The position numbers and the translations under genes are program-made. Of a stretch of DNA of 64,000 bases, positions 34,734-46,309 are shown in pieces. The DNA comes from Uranotaenia lowii (Eukaryota; Arthropoda; Insecta; Diptera; Culicidae): positions 69,700,012 through 69,764,011 of the forward strand of contig NC_073692.1 of NCBI RefSeq assembly GCF_029784155.1, given 5' to 3'. The notes under the pieces are model-generated. The model saw nothing but the letters and a program-made list of their open reading frames with translations. It was not told where the DNA came from and ran no database searches. Positions within the stretch are counted from its first letter, which is position 1. Every line of letters starts with the position of its first letter.

Positions 34734-37352
34734 CCGTCAACTGGGGCAACATGCAACAATTTTCAACTTCAATGGCTTCTAAAAAACTTGTGTTCTCAGT
34801 TAACCTACCCCTTATGCGTGAAAAGTTTTAAGGATCATAGGACATCAAATCGGCGTAGTTGGAAAAATTATTTATTTCTTAAGTTATTTTAAATTTTCGC
34901 AAAACATGATATTTTCACTCTCCTCAGAAAATGGGGTAACTTGCAACAAACTTTGTTTTTAATGACAAATCTTATGAACACGTATGAAAATTTATAATTT
35001 TTAATATATTTGCGATGCCTTAATGACCATTTCGCATCCAAACACCAATTGCAGTAATTTTGTGTTCTGTTAAAACTAATTTTCACATTTTTTTCTGAAA
35101 ATAAGGATGCTGCCTACATTTAGTGGTTAAATAATACTACGAAAAATTATACAAGCTGAAATCATAAAAATAAATGTTTGGATAAAAAGAAATTTCAATG
35201 TTTACAAACGCATGATGCAAAACATAAATATTCCAGCACATGGAAACGAGATTTACAAGGTGTTTTTTTTACACAAGGTGTTACATTTTACCCCAGACAC
35301 CTAACTGAATAAAAAAAAATTATTTGAAAAAATTGAGTGATTGTTCGAAAAATATTTTTACACCAACAGTTTTGGAATAGCATGAGAAAACCAGTAAAAA
35401 GTTTGTAGGTAATATTATCAAGAAAATCCGTCATACTGGGTAAAGTTTTTTACGGCATCAAAAAATGTTAAAATTTGAACATTTATTGCTTGATTTTACA
35501 AATTTTATATAAAAATAAAAAAAACTTTGATTTATCGGCCTAGCGGTGAAAAGTGATGTCCTTTTTAGTAGAGACATCTAAAGATTATGAATTTTTTTTT
35601 TTTTTTTTTTTTATATAGATGGATAAGTTAGAAGAAAATGAAAGATGGTGAAAATGAGCGGGTAGAATTTGTCTAGAAGCATTACCATCACATACCAAAT
35701 TTTTGTTCCTCACGAGCCTACTACTATGAAGTGGTAGATACAGATAGAGTTGCATCTACCACCACACATTAGTAGGCTTAGCGTGGTCCGCCCCACAAGC
35801 GAGAACTTGTAGTGCGGACGAACAAAAAGATGGTATGTGATCGCTCAGATAAGCTCCCTTTAACTCAGAAACGCATCTATCGATGTTTAAGTCTTCTCAG
35901 TTTGTTATCTTCGCATTCGTTACATGCGGGGTTTGCATGCGAAACGGTACGGTCGATAGTCTGATAGTGACCAACCACCGATGCTATGATGTCGTGTTTT
36001 TATTTCTTTTTGGCCAAAGTTATTTTAATTTTATGAAGAGATTAACCACCGTAATTTTTGTTTGTTACTTTGATTTATCGGCCTAGCGGTGAAAAGTGAT
36101 GTCCTTTTTAGTAGGGACATCTAAAGATTATGAATTTTTTTTTTTTTTTTTTTTTTTATATAGATGGATAGAAGGTTAGAAGAAAATGAAAGATGGTGAA
36201 AATGAGCGGGTAGAATTTGTCTAGAAGCATTACCATCACATACCAAATTTTTGTTCCTCACGAGCCTACTACTATGAAGTGGTAGATACAGATAGAGTTG
36301 CATCTACCACCACACATTAGTAGTGGTGGGGCGGACCACGCTAAGCCTACTAATGTGTGGTGGTAGATGCAACTCTATCTGTATCTACCACTTCATAGTA
36401 GTAGGCTCGTGAGGAACAAAAATTTGGTATGTGATGGTAATGCTTCTAGACAAATTCTACCCGCTCATTTTCACCATCTTTCATTTTCTTCTAACCTTCT
36501 ATCCATCTATATAAAAAAAAAAAAAAAAAAATTCATAATCTTTAGATGTCCCTACTAAAAAGGACATCACTTTTCACCGCTAGGCCGATAAATCAAAGTA
36601 ACAAACAAAAATTACGGTGGTTAATCTCTTCATAAAATTAAAATAACTTTGGCCAAAAAGAAATAAAAACACGACATCATAGCATCGGTGGTTGGTCACT
36701 ATCAGACTATCGACCGTACCGTTTCGCATGCAAACCCCGCATGTAACGAATGCGAAGATAACAAACTGAGAAGACTTAAACATCGATAGATGCGTTTCTG
36801 AGTTAAAGGGAGCTTATCTGAGCGATCACATACCATCTTTTTGTTCGTCCGCACTACAAGTTCTCGCTTGTGGGGCGGACCACGCTAAGCCTACTAATGT
36901 GTGGTGGTAGATGCAACTCTATCTGTATCTACCACTTCATAGTAGTAGGCTCGTGAGGAACAAAAATTTGGTATGTGATGGTAATGCTTCTAGACAAATT
37001 CTACCCGCTCATTTTCACCATCTTTCATTTTCTTCTAACCTTCTATCCATCTATATATATAAAAAAAAAAAAAAAATTCATAATCTTTAGATGTCCCTAC
37101 TAAAAAGGACATCACTTTTCACCGCTAGGCCGATAAATCAAAGTAACAAACAAAAATTACGGTGGTTAATCTCTTCATAAAAATAAAAAAACTTTTATGA
37201 ACTAGCGTAAGATGCGAGGAATTATGTCACCATAATCTTGTAATCATAAAAAGATAACTTTATTACAATACATTTAATTAAAAATTGATTCAGTGGGGTG
37301 TTATATAAATGTTGCATCTAACCCCGCTGTTGCATGATGCCCCGTTTGACGG
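34734..37352. mobile_element. TA-flanked TIR element with CCGTCAAMYGGGGCA ends
   Basis: The left end reads CCGTCAACTGGGGCAACATG and the right end, reverse-complemented, CCGTCAAACGGGGCATCATG. TA lies outside both ends (34732-34733 and 37353-37354). The motif GGGGCAACATGCAAC recurs near the ends, for example ATGGGGTAACTTGCAAC near 34930. The element is 2.6 kb because a 1.6-kb palindromic block sits inside; without it about 1 kb remains. No transposase was seen. Confidence 0.7.
35525..37188. repeat. 1.6-kb palindrome made of inverted 543-bp repeat units
   Basis: A unit starting CTTTGATTTATCGGCCTAGC begins at 35525 and again at 36068 (period 543 bp). The order then flips: reverse copies end at 36598 and 37143, placing the axis at about 36333-36334. 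The right side runs about 45 bp beyond the symmetric limit, into the next unit. Inner arms look identical. Outer arms differ, for example GTAGAGACATC versus GTAGGGACATC and GATGGATAAGTTAG versus GATGGATAGAAGGTTAG. Long T/A runs (15-22) occur once per unit. Within a unit, ATCACATACCA and TGGTATGTGAT bracket a smaller inverted repeat (about 35685-35842). Confidence 0.9.
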
Positions 37353-37372
37353 TATCAAAAAAAAAAACATTT

Positions 37373-38244
37373 GAATCCTTTATTGGATGGATGCAAATAA
37401 TTGAAAGAGATGTTTTTCATTTCTAAATTTGGTGTTCTGTTGTGCTTGGCGAATCGTGCGAGAAGAAAATCAATCGTTGGTTGAAAAGGAAAAGGTTGAG
37501 AAAAAGGAATTATATTTCTGGTCGTCGTGATTTTCATACTAAGATCAAAAAAGTTAAGTTTCGGTAGGAGGGATATTAATGAACTTATGATTGTGCATCA
37601 ATCGATGAGTGTATTTCCGTTAAAGTTTGGTTCTCGTAAAATGCTCATGTAGATTTCTCCGGGTGGAAGAACGAAAAAAACAAACTGGAGGTCTGAGCAT
37701 CATTCTCTTTCAGCTCGTATTTGTTTTTTTGTACTTGACGGAGCCTTAGGTAAACGCGAACAATCAATTGTCGGTTAATGTTAGGCGATTGAAATTGGTA
37801 CAGTGATGTTGAGAACATGTAAATGCAACTAATTTGAAGATGACCGGAACCAAGAAAAATAAGGAGATAGCACCAGCGGAAACCTTTGGAGTTTGGTGAG
37901 ATCGTTTCTTTTTAAAATTACTCCTTTAACCATATTTCGTCCCAGATTTTTCCCAATTACCAATCAACCAATAGTGTTAAATTTTAGCAAAATATCATAT
38001 GAAGCGTTTGGCAGGGAACTCAACGCTTCATTCCTCCCTTGTTCCTGTATCTTTCGCGGGTTTCATCACATGGTTGGCCTGGCCGTAGTAGAATCTGCAA
38101 TGCATGGTAATATGTAACAGATAATACGCTGAAAAGAAAAATGAAAGACGCAAGTCTTCCATTTTCCAGGATGCCTACATGTTTTGGCCATGTTGATGTA
38201 AGAAGAAGAAGAAGAAGAAGAAGAATCCTTTATTGGATGGATGC
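37373..38244 (+). mobile_element. Candidate retroposon with AAG-repeat tail and 22-bp target duplication
   Basis: GAATCCTTTATTGGATGGATGC occurs at 37373-37394 and again at 38223-38244. The intervening 0.83 kb ends in an (AAG)n run directly before the second copy. A long duplication plus a simple-repeat tail is the signature of non-LTR retrotransposition. The body has no recognisable reverse transcriptase, so this would be a 5'-truncated or non-autonomous copy. Confidence 0.5.
38199..38225 (+). repeat. AAG microsatellite
   Basis: About eight to nine uninterrupted AAG units, interpreted as the tail of the retroposon that ends here. Confidence 0.8.
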
Positions 38245-39269
38245 CATATCATTAAAACAAGAGCTGATAAAAAATCAGTCAAATGATTCGAATCAGGACG
38301 CCAAAATCTTCCAAAAACAATTAATAAAACAAAGGCACCAAAAATGCTGTTCCCTAGTGTAATTTATAAAATTTTAAAATATTTTTCAATAAAACATCTT
38401 AGGTTTATCCGTGTATCTTTCAATGTAGATGGCTTTATAACCCCTCTAATTCTTCTTAATTTGTGAATTCATGTTTTAGAACCGAAACACCACTTTTCAC
38501 TTTAATTGGCTACTTCATGCGATAAACTTACGCTTGTGAATTTATTCTCTATCACAACTTTTTCACTTTAAACAATTTTTTGAGATATTTGAAAACTCGA
38601 AGTGAGATGAACTATTGGCGCACTCCGCCATATTGATAGACGAACTTAGTAATTCCCCCAACGCCTTTGTTTGTTTCAATCCCTAAAGAGGGTGGAATAA
38701 ATTGAGACCAATATCGGAGTCTTAGTACGTTGAAAGTAGGGATCTGGTACGACAATTAGGGAACTTAAATGTGATAAATAAATCATTAATAGGCTCAAAA
38801 GAACGTAATGAATTGACCTATGTCCTGAATAGTTCCATTAAACAATATTAGAAATATAGTTCAATGGAAGGCAATTCTACTAAAGTTATGAAAACAGCTT
38901 CCTTAAGCCGTTGTCTCAGTCAGGGGCCTCTATCCTACTTATTAATTCTCGACCACATCGTGAGAATGAAGCCGAAAGAGTCACATTTGGGTTCATAAAA
39001 ATATTTGTAAGTTTTTTTTTTGTATTAGTACTTCTCGTGTAAAATGGCTGATAAAATAAACAATTATTTTAAACGGACTCTTCAACACCATGAATAATTT
39101 TTCTGATGTTAGTACCAAATAACTCTAAAAGTAATTGATACAGGTGCTGCGAGTTTACAACTACGGACTCTTTTTGTTTTTGCCAACACGCTCGATAACT
39201 TTGTGTTGCCAAAAGTTAACCATTACAAAATCGAACGGTTTTTTCATTAATTCTTTTTCTCAGTTATTA
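38245..39269. other. No gene recognised
   Basis: AT-rich non-coding DNA with only short open frames and no clear terminal or tandem repeats. Confidence 0.45.
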
Positions 39270-39915
39270 AGGGAGATAAGGGCATAATGGCCATCTTAAG
39301 AAATACGCTTATTTAACTATAGAAAACAGCTATAATTTGTGAGTTACTTCAGATTCGAGTTGTTTCGAATTCAGATACTAAAAAAGTCTATTCCGTAACG
39401 GGCTAAAACTTGAAAAAGTTTACGTTTAAAAATGCATTTTATTTTATTTTTTGCAAAAAGCTGAAAACCAGTCACTGTAGGGGCATGATGAGAACCCCAA
39501 TTGGGGCAGTTAATCAGACTCGAGCTCGATTCATGGTCGAGGTGATTTTTTTTTTCATTTACCACTGTCCCCAAGTCATCAAGTGAAAATGCGTATTAAA
39601 ATTGATTATAGTGAAAAATCAAAAATTGAGGAACAATGTGTACATTATGTTGCAGTGCGTACATTATATATCAAGATAAGAGCTTATTTTCCGGTGCTCA
39701 AAAACAAATATTTTCGCCACTTGAGAACTTAGTTGTTTTTTTTTTAATATAACTTTAAAGATTATAAGGAGATTTGTTTTTTGCTGGAAAATCAATACTA
39801 TAGGAAGTACAAAACTTATCCTCATGGTTTTTTTTAGAAAATTCGTACTTTTGTTTAAAAGCAGCACTTCTGCTTACTATACCCCTGGTTCTCGTTATGG
39901 CTTTATCACCCCTCC
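39270..39915. mobile_element. Second copy of the GGGGAGAT...GGGCATAA TIR element, inverted
   Basis: It begins AGGGAGATAAGGGCATAATG and ends, reverse-complemented, GGAGGGGTGATAAAGCC, with TA on both sides. Read on the minus strand it follows the element at 16652-17684 in order, including the shared block AACAATGTGTACATTATG / GTGCGTACATTATA and the GAGAACC boxes. It is shorter (646 bp), and the middle, with the tRNA-like half, is arranged differently. Confidence 0.65.
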
Positions 39916-41723
39916 TAAAAATAAGTTATTGTTCTTATTTTAACGTCATTTTTCATCAACTTTCAATGCCTTTATTATTTTTTTCGTAATTTCTCATCAG
40001 GCAGGTTTAAGACATATCTCTAACTTTTTGCTATGTTTTTTATATTTGTTATTTTATCGTATTTGTTGTTTACGTCATTTTACATATTTTTTAAATTCTT
40101 TTATTTTGTATAGTCTTTTGTTTGTATGTATTATTACTCTCAACTCTCGCCTCTCAACTCTCGACTCTCGACTCTTAGCTATTGATTTTCGGCGTCGACT
40201 CTTGGCTCTCGACAATCAACTCTCGACTTTCAATTCTTGAATCTTGCTGTACAATTCTGAATTCTCGACTCTTAATTCTCAACTCTCGATTTTCGTTTCT
40301 CGACATACTCTTCATTCTCGAATCTCTACTCTCGACTCTCAACCCAAGACTCTCGACTCTCGACTTTCGACTCTTTACTCTCGACTCTCGACTCTTTACC
40401 CTTGACTCTCGTCTCTCGACTCTCGACTCTCGACTCCCGACTCTCGACTCTCGACTCTCGACTTTCGACTCTCAACTATCAATTCTCGACATTTGACACT
40501 CGACTCTCGACAATCGACTGTCGACCCTAAATTCTTGAGTCTTGTTTTCAACACTTAACTCTTGACTCTAGATTCGCGACTCTCAATTTTCGTTTTTCGA
40601 CATACCAATCATGAGTGCTTCTCGGGTTTTTAGTTTTCAACTTCGACTATTGACTCTTGACTCTCCATTCTTGACATTTGACTCTAAACTGTTTACTCTC
40701 GACTCTCCATTCTCGAGATTTAACCAAGCTCGATTGTTAACACTCAAGTCGAAGTAAGACTCAAATTTCTTGAATCTGAATTTTAAGCTCTCAACTCTCG
40801 AATCTTGACTCCTGAGCTCTAACCCTCGACTCTCTACCCTTCATTTTTTAAATCTCGACCTTCAACTTACTTTCTAACCCTTTAAGGACATTAACTTTTT
40901 TTAAATCTTTTTATTATATTCGATAGGTTTTTTTAACACTCCTAAAACAATTTTGGATTTTTCAAGTCACTCTAGAGTCAATATTTTTTATTTCCATATC
41001 TTACCAAGACTATTAATTACTTTTAGCTTATTTATCATTGGTTTTCGATCTCTTTTGAGACTTTTTTTTAATTTTTGAGACGAAAATTTAAGATTTTTTC
41101 TTTAGACTTTCGACTTTAGACTTTTTGAAATAAGACTCCTATATTTTTTTATTTACCACTGTCCCCAAGTCATCAAGTGAAAATGCGTATTAAAATTTAT
41201 TATAGTGAAAAATCAAAAATTGAGGAACAATGTGTACATTATGTTGCAGTGCGTACATTATATATCAAGATAAGAGCTTATTTTACGGTGCTCAAAAACA
41301 AATATTTTCGCCACTTGAAAACTTAGTTGTTTTTTTTTTAATATTACTTTAAAGATTATAAGGAGATTTGTTTTTTGCTGGAAAATCAAAACTATAGGAA
41401 GTACAAAACTTATCCTCATGATTTTTTTTTAGAAAATTCGTACTTTTGTTTAAAAGCAGCACTTCTGCTTGCTATACCCCTGGTTCTCGTTATGGCTTTA
41501 TCACCCCTCCTAAAAATAAGTTATTGTTATTATTTTAACGTCATTTTTCATCAACTTTCAATGCCTTTATTATTTTTTTCGTAATTTCTCATCAGGCAGG
41601 TTTAAGACATATCTCTAACTTTTTGCTATGTTTTTTTATATTTGTTATTTTATCGTATTTGTTGTTTATGTCATTTTACATATTTTTTAAATTCTTTTAT
41701 TTTGTATAGTCTTTTGTTTGTAT
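39557..41723 (+). repeat. Direct duplication of about 572 bp flanking 1 kb
   Basis: 39557-40127 and 41151-41723 are almost identical, from ATTTACCACTGTCCCCAAG to CTTTTGTTTGTAT. The repeated segment contains the right half of the TIR element plus about 210 bp of its flank. It therefore duplicated after that element inserted. The spacer is the heptamer satellite and its degenerate border. Confidence 0.85.
40134..40860 (+). repeat. Degenerate CTCTCGA heptamer satellite
   Basis: About 700 bp of CTCTCGA repeats with frequent variants (CTCTCAA, CTTTCGA, CTCTTGA), purest at about 40360-40480. Because 7 and 3 share no factor, it translates as a 7-residue repeat (TLDSRLS-like), which explains a spurious open frame at 40182-40496. 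Confidence 0.85.
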
Positions 41724-42380
41724 TGGTTTTTAGTTTTATGAAAATTGTACTTACGTTTTTCGTCATTTTTGAGTATTCTAAGTTAAAAAAAAAAATTTGT
41801 TATATTTTATCAAAATTCAAGAACGTTAAAACAAAGTTATGATGTTTGTCAAAACAACATAGGCCCTGTACAAGCGGAAAATATTAAGTAATGTTATTCC
41901 AAAAAAACTGTTCGGGGGTCTGTAATTCTAAAGTGTATTCAAACTTATTGAACACCTTCTATATCTCTTTTTTCTCCAAATGCGTCGAGTGAAAAAAAAG
42001 ATTAGTCATAGGAAAGGAAAATGGTCTTCCCTACATTGAACAGCATTTTGAAATTTCTCTCAATATTCCTAGTTCTCCACGGTTTTACAGTTTTTCATTT
42101 TGTGTTATATATGAGCCAAAAAAATTTATTAGGTAGATTGTTGATAAGACCAATAGCTTTCAGTATATGGAAAATAACACTTAGTTCCAATTTTCTTTAC
42201 TCGAGTAACTTGTTCATGTATGTTTGACATAACTCATTACTCTCGATTGACGCTGAGAGAAAAACTGAGAAGCTTGTCCATAATTCAGACAGAACAATAG
42301 CAATTAAATGTAACATTTGTAGTGCAAAATTTATGCACCATGGGCTTCCACACGCGTAACGGGTTTAAAAAAATTAGCCT
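41724..42380. other. No gene recognised
   Basis: AT-rich, non-coding, leading into the CpG-rich stretch. Confidence 0.4.
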
Positions 42381-44830
42381 ATGTCCCCACGTTATCACTC
42401 ATGCAGTTTCGGTACAGAAAAACCACCACGTGTGTGAAGGTCAACGAATCTGCTCCATATCCTAACCTACATCTTCTGCAGCAGCAGCAACAGCAAACGG
42501 CAGCACAGCATCTGGTTCAAACGGCGGGTTTTTTCCTCGCTCATCTGTTTTGCAGAAATTCACCACACCTGCTGATGCAGAGTTAGAATGCTCCTGGCTG
42601 GCTGGTTTGCTGACTGGCTGGAGTGTGAGAGAAACCCGAAAACCGAGCGACAATCGACCGGCCGCGCGGGACCTGTTGAAGAGCTACAGACTAGAATCCG
42701 TCGATCGTGTCGTCGGCGGAAGTGCGCAAACTCACCGCAAGGCGGCGCGCCAACCGTCTGTTGATTCTCCGGCGGCAAATCGAGGTTGGACCCAGGTTGG
42801 ACCGTTTTCTGGTTCGGGAGACGAGCTCAGTTTCTTTAGAATTTTTGTACGAAGCGCATCATCAGTTTACGTTTTCCGTAATTACACACCGCATACATAC
42901 TATATTGGGGGTAGCCAAAAAAAAAAAAAAAAAATCAGCAGCAGCAGCCAGCCAGGAACATCCACCAATTTTTGGAGCCAAGCTGTGGGGGTGGCGCAAG
43001 TGAATGGGGGTGAAAGGGTGGCAGTGCATACATGTGTATTAAATATTCAAGAAGTTTCAATTTTGTGGCAGCAGAGGCAACAGGCAGGCACATTTTCCAC
43101 AACCTGGAGAGTATGTGTGGATCGTGCAAATGAAGCTAGCTCGTCGGGTCAATAAAAGTGCCACGGTGCTGCGATTTTGCGAGGCGCGTGAATCCGGACG
43201 GATCTTGTAGTGTAGTGCGGAGGTGGCCCCAAAAAACACGCGAGGGATCCCAGCCAGGCGAGGCGCAAGGGAAGGCGCAATGGAGGCGCACGGTCTCTCT
43301 CCCGTGCAGAGGCGATCGAGTGTACCGGATTGTGTATTAGTTGTGCTGTGATTTGCTAAATTCCCAAGATATTTTCCGTGAGACTTGCTGTGTGGGTGCT
43401 CCGGGGAGCAGCTAATGGTGGAAGAGGTAACGGGGGCAGTTTAAACGCGTTGGGGGCAAGAAGACGGATTTTCAGCGCCAGATTCGATTTTTTCTTCAAT
43501 GTTGTGTGTAGATAATAATCAATCACATTGCGCTAGCTGCCCAGACCAGGAATTGGATCGAAAATTAGCAGCTAATGGATGGTCAGCTCCGGGAAAGGGG
43601 GGGGTGACGGCAGAAGCGAATCTAATCGATTAACGCACATTGGTTCGAAATTGAATTTTCCGTGCAGGATTTCCTACGGAGAAGATTTGAAACAAAGTTT
43701 GATGGTGTTTTACTTTCGTTGCGCAGTGAATTTTTGAAGAAAAGGGAACAAAAAACGTTCAGACATTCATATATTCTGAGTTTCTGTTGATGTATTAGAT
43801 GATATTGGAAAAAACTCGAAAGTGCGCCGATATGCTCACATAAAGTTCATTTGAATTTCGACGAATAAACCGGAATGAGTTTGATGACGTGCTAAATCCA
43901 TGGAATCAATTGCCATCACAAAAAAAGTCCAGTGAAGTGTGCAGCTGATGAAAGTCAAGGCAAAACTGAGTGTTAATCCCATTTTGAATTCTCATAAAAA
44001 TCGAAATCATTGAATCGATTATCATCGCGGAAATCCAGACAAGGATTAAGTGGTCAATCTTTTAAGTGGATCATCGCCAAGCCTGGAGCAGCAGCAATTC
44101 AGGTCATTATCAAATTCATTTTCCTCCACTTTTTCCTCCCATCAAAACTTCTCCTCATAAAGCAGCTGGCAGCGTACAAATTTTCCAATAAAAAAGTAAA
44201 ATAAATTCCGCAATACACACCATTCCGCTCCGTAATAAAGAGCAACAATTTATACCGGGCTCTAATTTTCTTCCAAAACCACCGCAAACTTCCAACCTTG
44301 GATCGAAAAATCTTCAACAAAGAAAACGGATGTTAGCAAAAAACCACCTTCAAACTGACAAGAAAAGAATCCGTGTAGTAACTGTTGCATTCGTTGAAAA
44401 TTTATTAGCAGGTGCTGGCTGGCAAAATGAAAAATGAACAAAAAAAAAGTACAAATAAAACCCACCCCAAAAACGTGGTACCAGTCTCTTGGTCGGGTGC
44501 GGGTGTTAGACTTCATCAGCACCGAAAAAAAGGAGCCAGAGCCCACAAAATGATTCGCGCCCTGGAGCATATTTTCGCATGAGAAAAAGTGGGCTGCTGC
44601 TCCCGCCACATCGAAGCGAGTAGGGGGAGTTTTTTTTATCGTTCATTCGTTCGTTCGTTTGCGCCATATCTACTATGGCGGGCGGAACCAGGCAGAGAAC
44701 GATGCGATCAAACGAGCCTCGCCGCCTGCTCGACCATCAGCCAGTTGTCGGACTCAGTGGGGCAGCAGTGTTGCCAAGTTTTGTCGTGGAGTTTTGAGGA
44801 GATGATTTCCACTGTATTTGAGTGACTCTG
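42381..44830 (+). promoter_or_regulatory. CpG-rich, non-repetitive stretch: candidate promoter and 5' non-coding exon(s)
   Basis: Composition shifts sharply here: CAG/CAA triplets (42478-42510), CG-dense segments (42640-42790, 43150-43340), purine-rich GTGTG/GAGAG tracts, and few signs of transposons. Arthropod-initiator-like TCAGTTT occurs at about 42828 and 42862, and GT-rich possible donors such as GAGGTAACG near 43425. No convincing ATG-initiated protein was found; the longest open frame (42550-43155) starts with TTG and has no recognisable motif. This is how first exons of genes with long introns often look in insects. Strand is inferred from the initiator matches only. Confidence 0.3.
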
Positions 44831-45212
44831 TTTAAAGGATCAAATGAGTTGAAATTTTGCATGGTGCCTAATGAGAGAGTAATGTATAACTAAAGCTACA
44901 AGGTTTCAATTTCAAGTGGCCATTGTCGTGAATTTACCATGACAGTTCTTGAAATATCTAGAGCACATGTTTTGCTCACAAGAATAGACCGATGACTGAC
45001 TTTTTTTTTCAAAACATTAGGCTTTGTACAAAGTTGTCAAATTTTCAATATGCCTTCTAGAAAACTACGATGTTGCCAGTATCAAGTATTTGTAAAAGAA
45101 ATGTAAGAATTTTTATCTATCTGATAATTCCTAAACCTCATCCCTACAATAGATTTTTGGAACGCCTCACCCAACCAGATTCTTGATAGGAGTTCTTGCG
45201 AAGTTAAGCTTA
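44831..45212. other. No gene recognised
   Basis: AT-rich sequence between the CpG-rich stretch and the next TIR element, with nothing recognisable. Confidence 0.4.
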
Positions 45213-46179
45213 GGGGAGGAGCGGGCTATATGCGCCTATTAAGCAGAACACTGATTTAATCAAATATCACATGGAATATGTGTACAAAAACTATATACAA
45301 GTGTGCAGGCATCTGTTTTCTATTCATTGGAGTAATTTTTATGTTAAAATTTTCTTCTGTTTCCAAGAAAATGATTTTATTATAAGTGTTGTCTAAAATG
45401 CCGAACCTCAAACCGTGCGGGCTAAATGCGCCTATTTATGTTTTGAACAAAATTTCTGTTTTTTGGGAAATATTTCCGTAAAATTTCATTGAAACTGCAA
45501 GAAAGTAATAATTTCCGTACGACAAAGCTGAGTTTTTATAAAAATCTATGTATATTATAATTTTATGGAATAAAACAAAAGTTAGGTTTGCCATACTATG
45601 GAGGCAGTTCATCCATGAGAAAAACTTTATCAAATCTGTTTTTGGATCTTCAATTCTCTCTTAAGATGTTTTTCAGAGCTTAGATTTGAAGGTTCAATGA
45701 TAAAAATCATTTATTTATTCTATTTAACCTGTTATTTTAGGATGGAGGCATTTTACAAACATGATGGGGGCATTCAAAAACACTCTATTATTCCACTATA
45801 AAATCATTATTAAACCTCCACAAAAGCTGAAATATGTTTAATTTCTTAATTTAATTTGAGTAATACCAAGCAAGCCTCTCTAATAAAATAAATTAAATTA
45901 ATTAAATTTGAGTAAGAAACAAAAACCATCCTAGTTTTTGTTTTAAGCTTCTTTACGTATAATTTTTGAAAGTCGAAATATTACATCAAAATGTATCAAA
46001 ACCTTGTATGATTTTTTAATTTTTTTTGAGTTTGTAAATTCATAAAATTCTTTCATGCCTTATGCTCTGAGCGTATCAGCCTCAAAATGCATTGGTCAGA
46101 TAAGCTGTCTAGTCAGCCATTTCATCAAACAGCCGTAGGGTCATTTAACCCGATAGGCCCATTTAGGAAACCTTTCCCC
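45213..46179. mobile_element. TA-flanked TIR element with GGGGARRGG ends
   Basis: The left end reads GGGGAGGAGCGGGCTATATG and the right end, reverse-complemented, GGGGAAAGGTTTCCTAAATG; both then continue into GCGCCTA or GGCCTA. TA is directly outside both ends (45211-45212 and 46180-46181). GCGGGCTAAATGCGCCTA recurs at about 45417, and GGGTTAAATGACC near the right end. It is 967 bp with no transposase. Confidence 0.55.
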
Positions 46180-46239
46180 TAAATGTGGCAGATTTAAGTT
46201 TTTTAGAAAAATATACTCAAAGCAGTTTTATAAATTAAC

Positions 46240-46264
46240 GTTAACGTTAACGTTAAAGTTAACG
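46240..46264 (+). repeat. Short TTAACG hexamer array
   Basis: Four to five units of TTAACG, giving overlapping GTTAAC palindromes. Confidence 0.8.
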
Positions 46265-46309
46265 AATGTTTGCATACGACAATCATATTTTCCAGTCATT
46301 AGTCCTCTA

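Noticed and set aside
35883..36783. Two identical 67-residue open frames on opposite strands
   Set aside because: They are the same sequence in the two arms of the palindrome (35883-36086 and 36580-36783). There is no motif or other sign of selection.
35525..37188. Dismissing the palindrome as a pure assembly artefact
   Set aside because: The outer arms carry substitutions and indels relative to each other and the repeat is asymmetric at its right edge. An artefact copy would be identical and symmetric. The identical inner arms still need read-level confirmation.
40182..40496. 104-codon open frame with a TLDSRLS-like heptad repeat
   Set aside because: It is the translation of the CTCTCGA satellite. 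A 7-bp repeat gives a 7-residue repeat in any open frame, and nothing else supports coding.
39557..41723. Interpretation of the 572-bp direct repeats as LTRs
   Set aside because: The repeats do not start TG or end CA, contain half of a known TIR element, and enclose only satellite DNA.
42550..43155. 201-codon open frame in the CpG-rich stretch
   Set aside because: It begins with TTG rather than ATG, has low-complexity content and a lysine run from an A tract, and no recognisable domain. Length is explained by the higher GC content.
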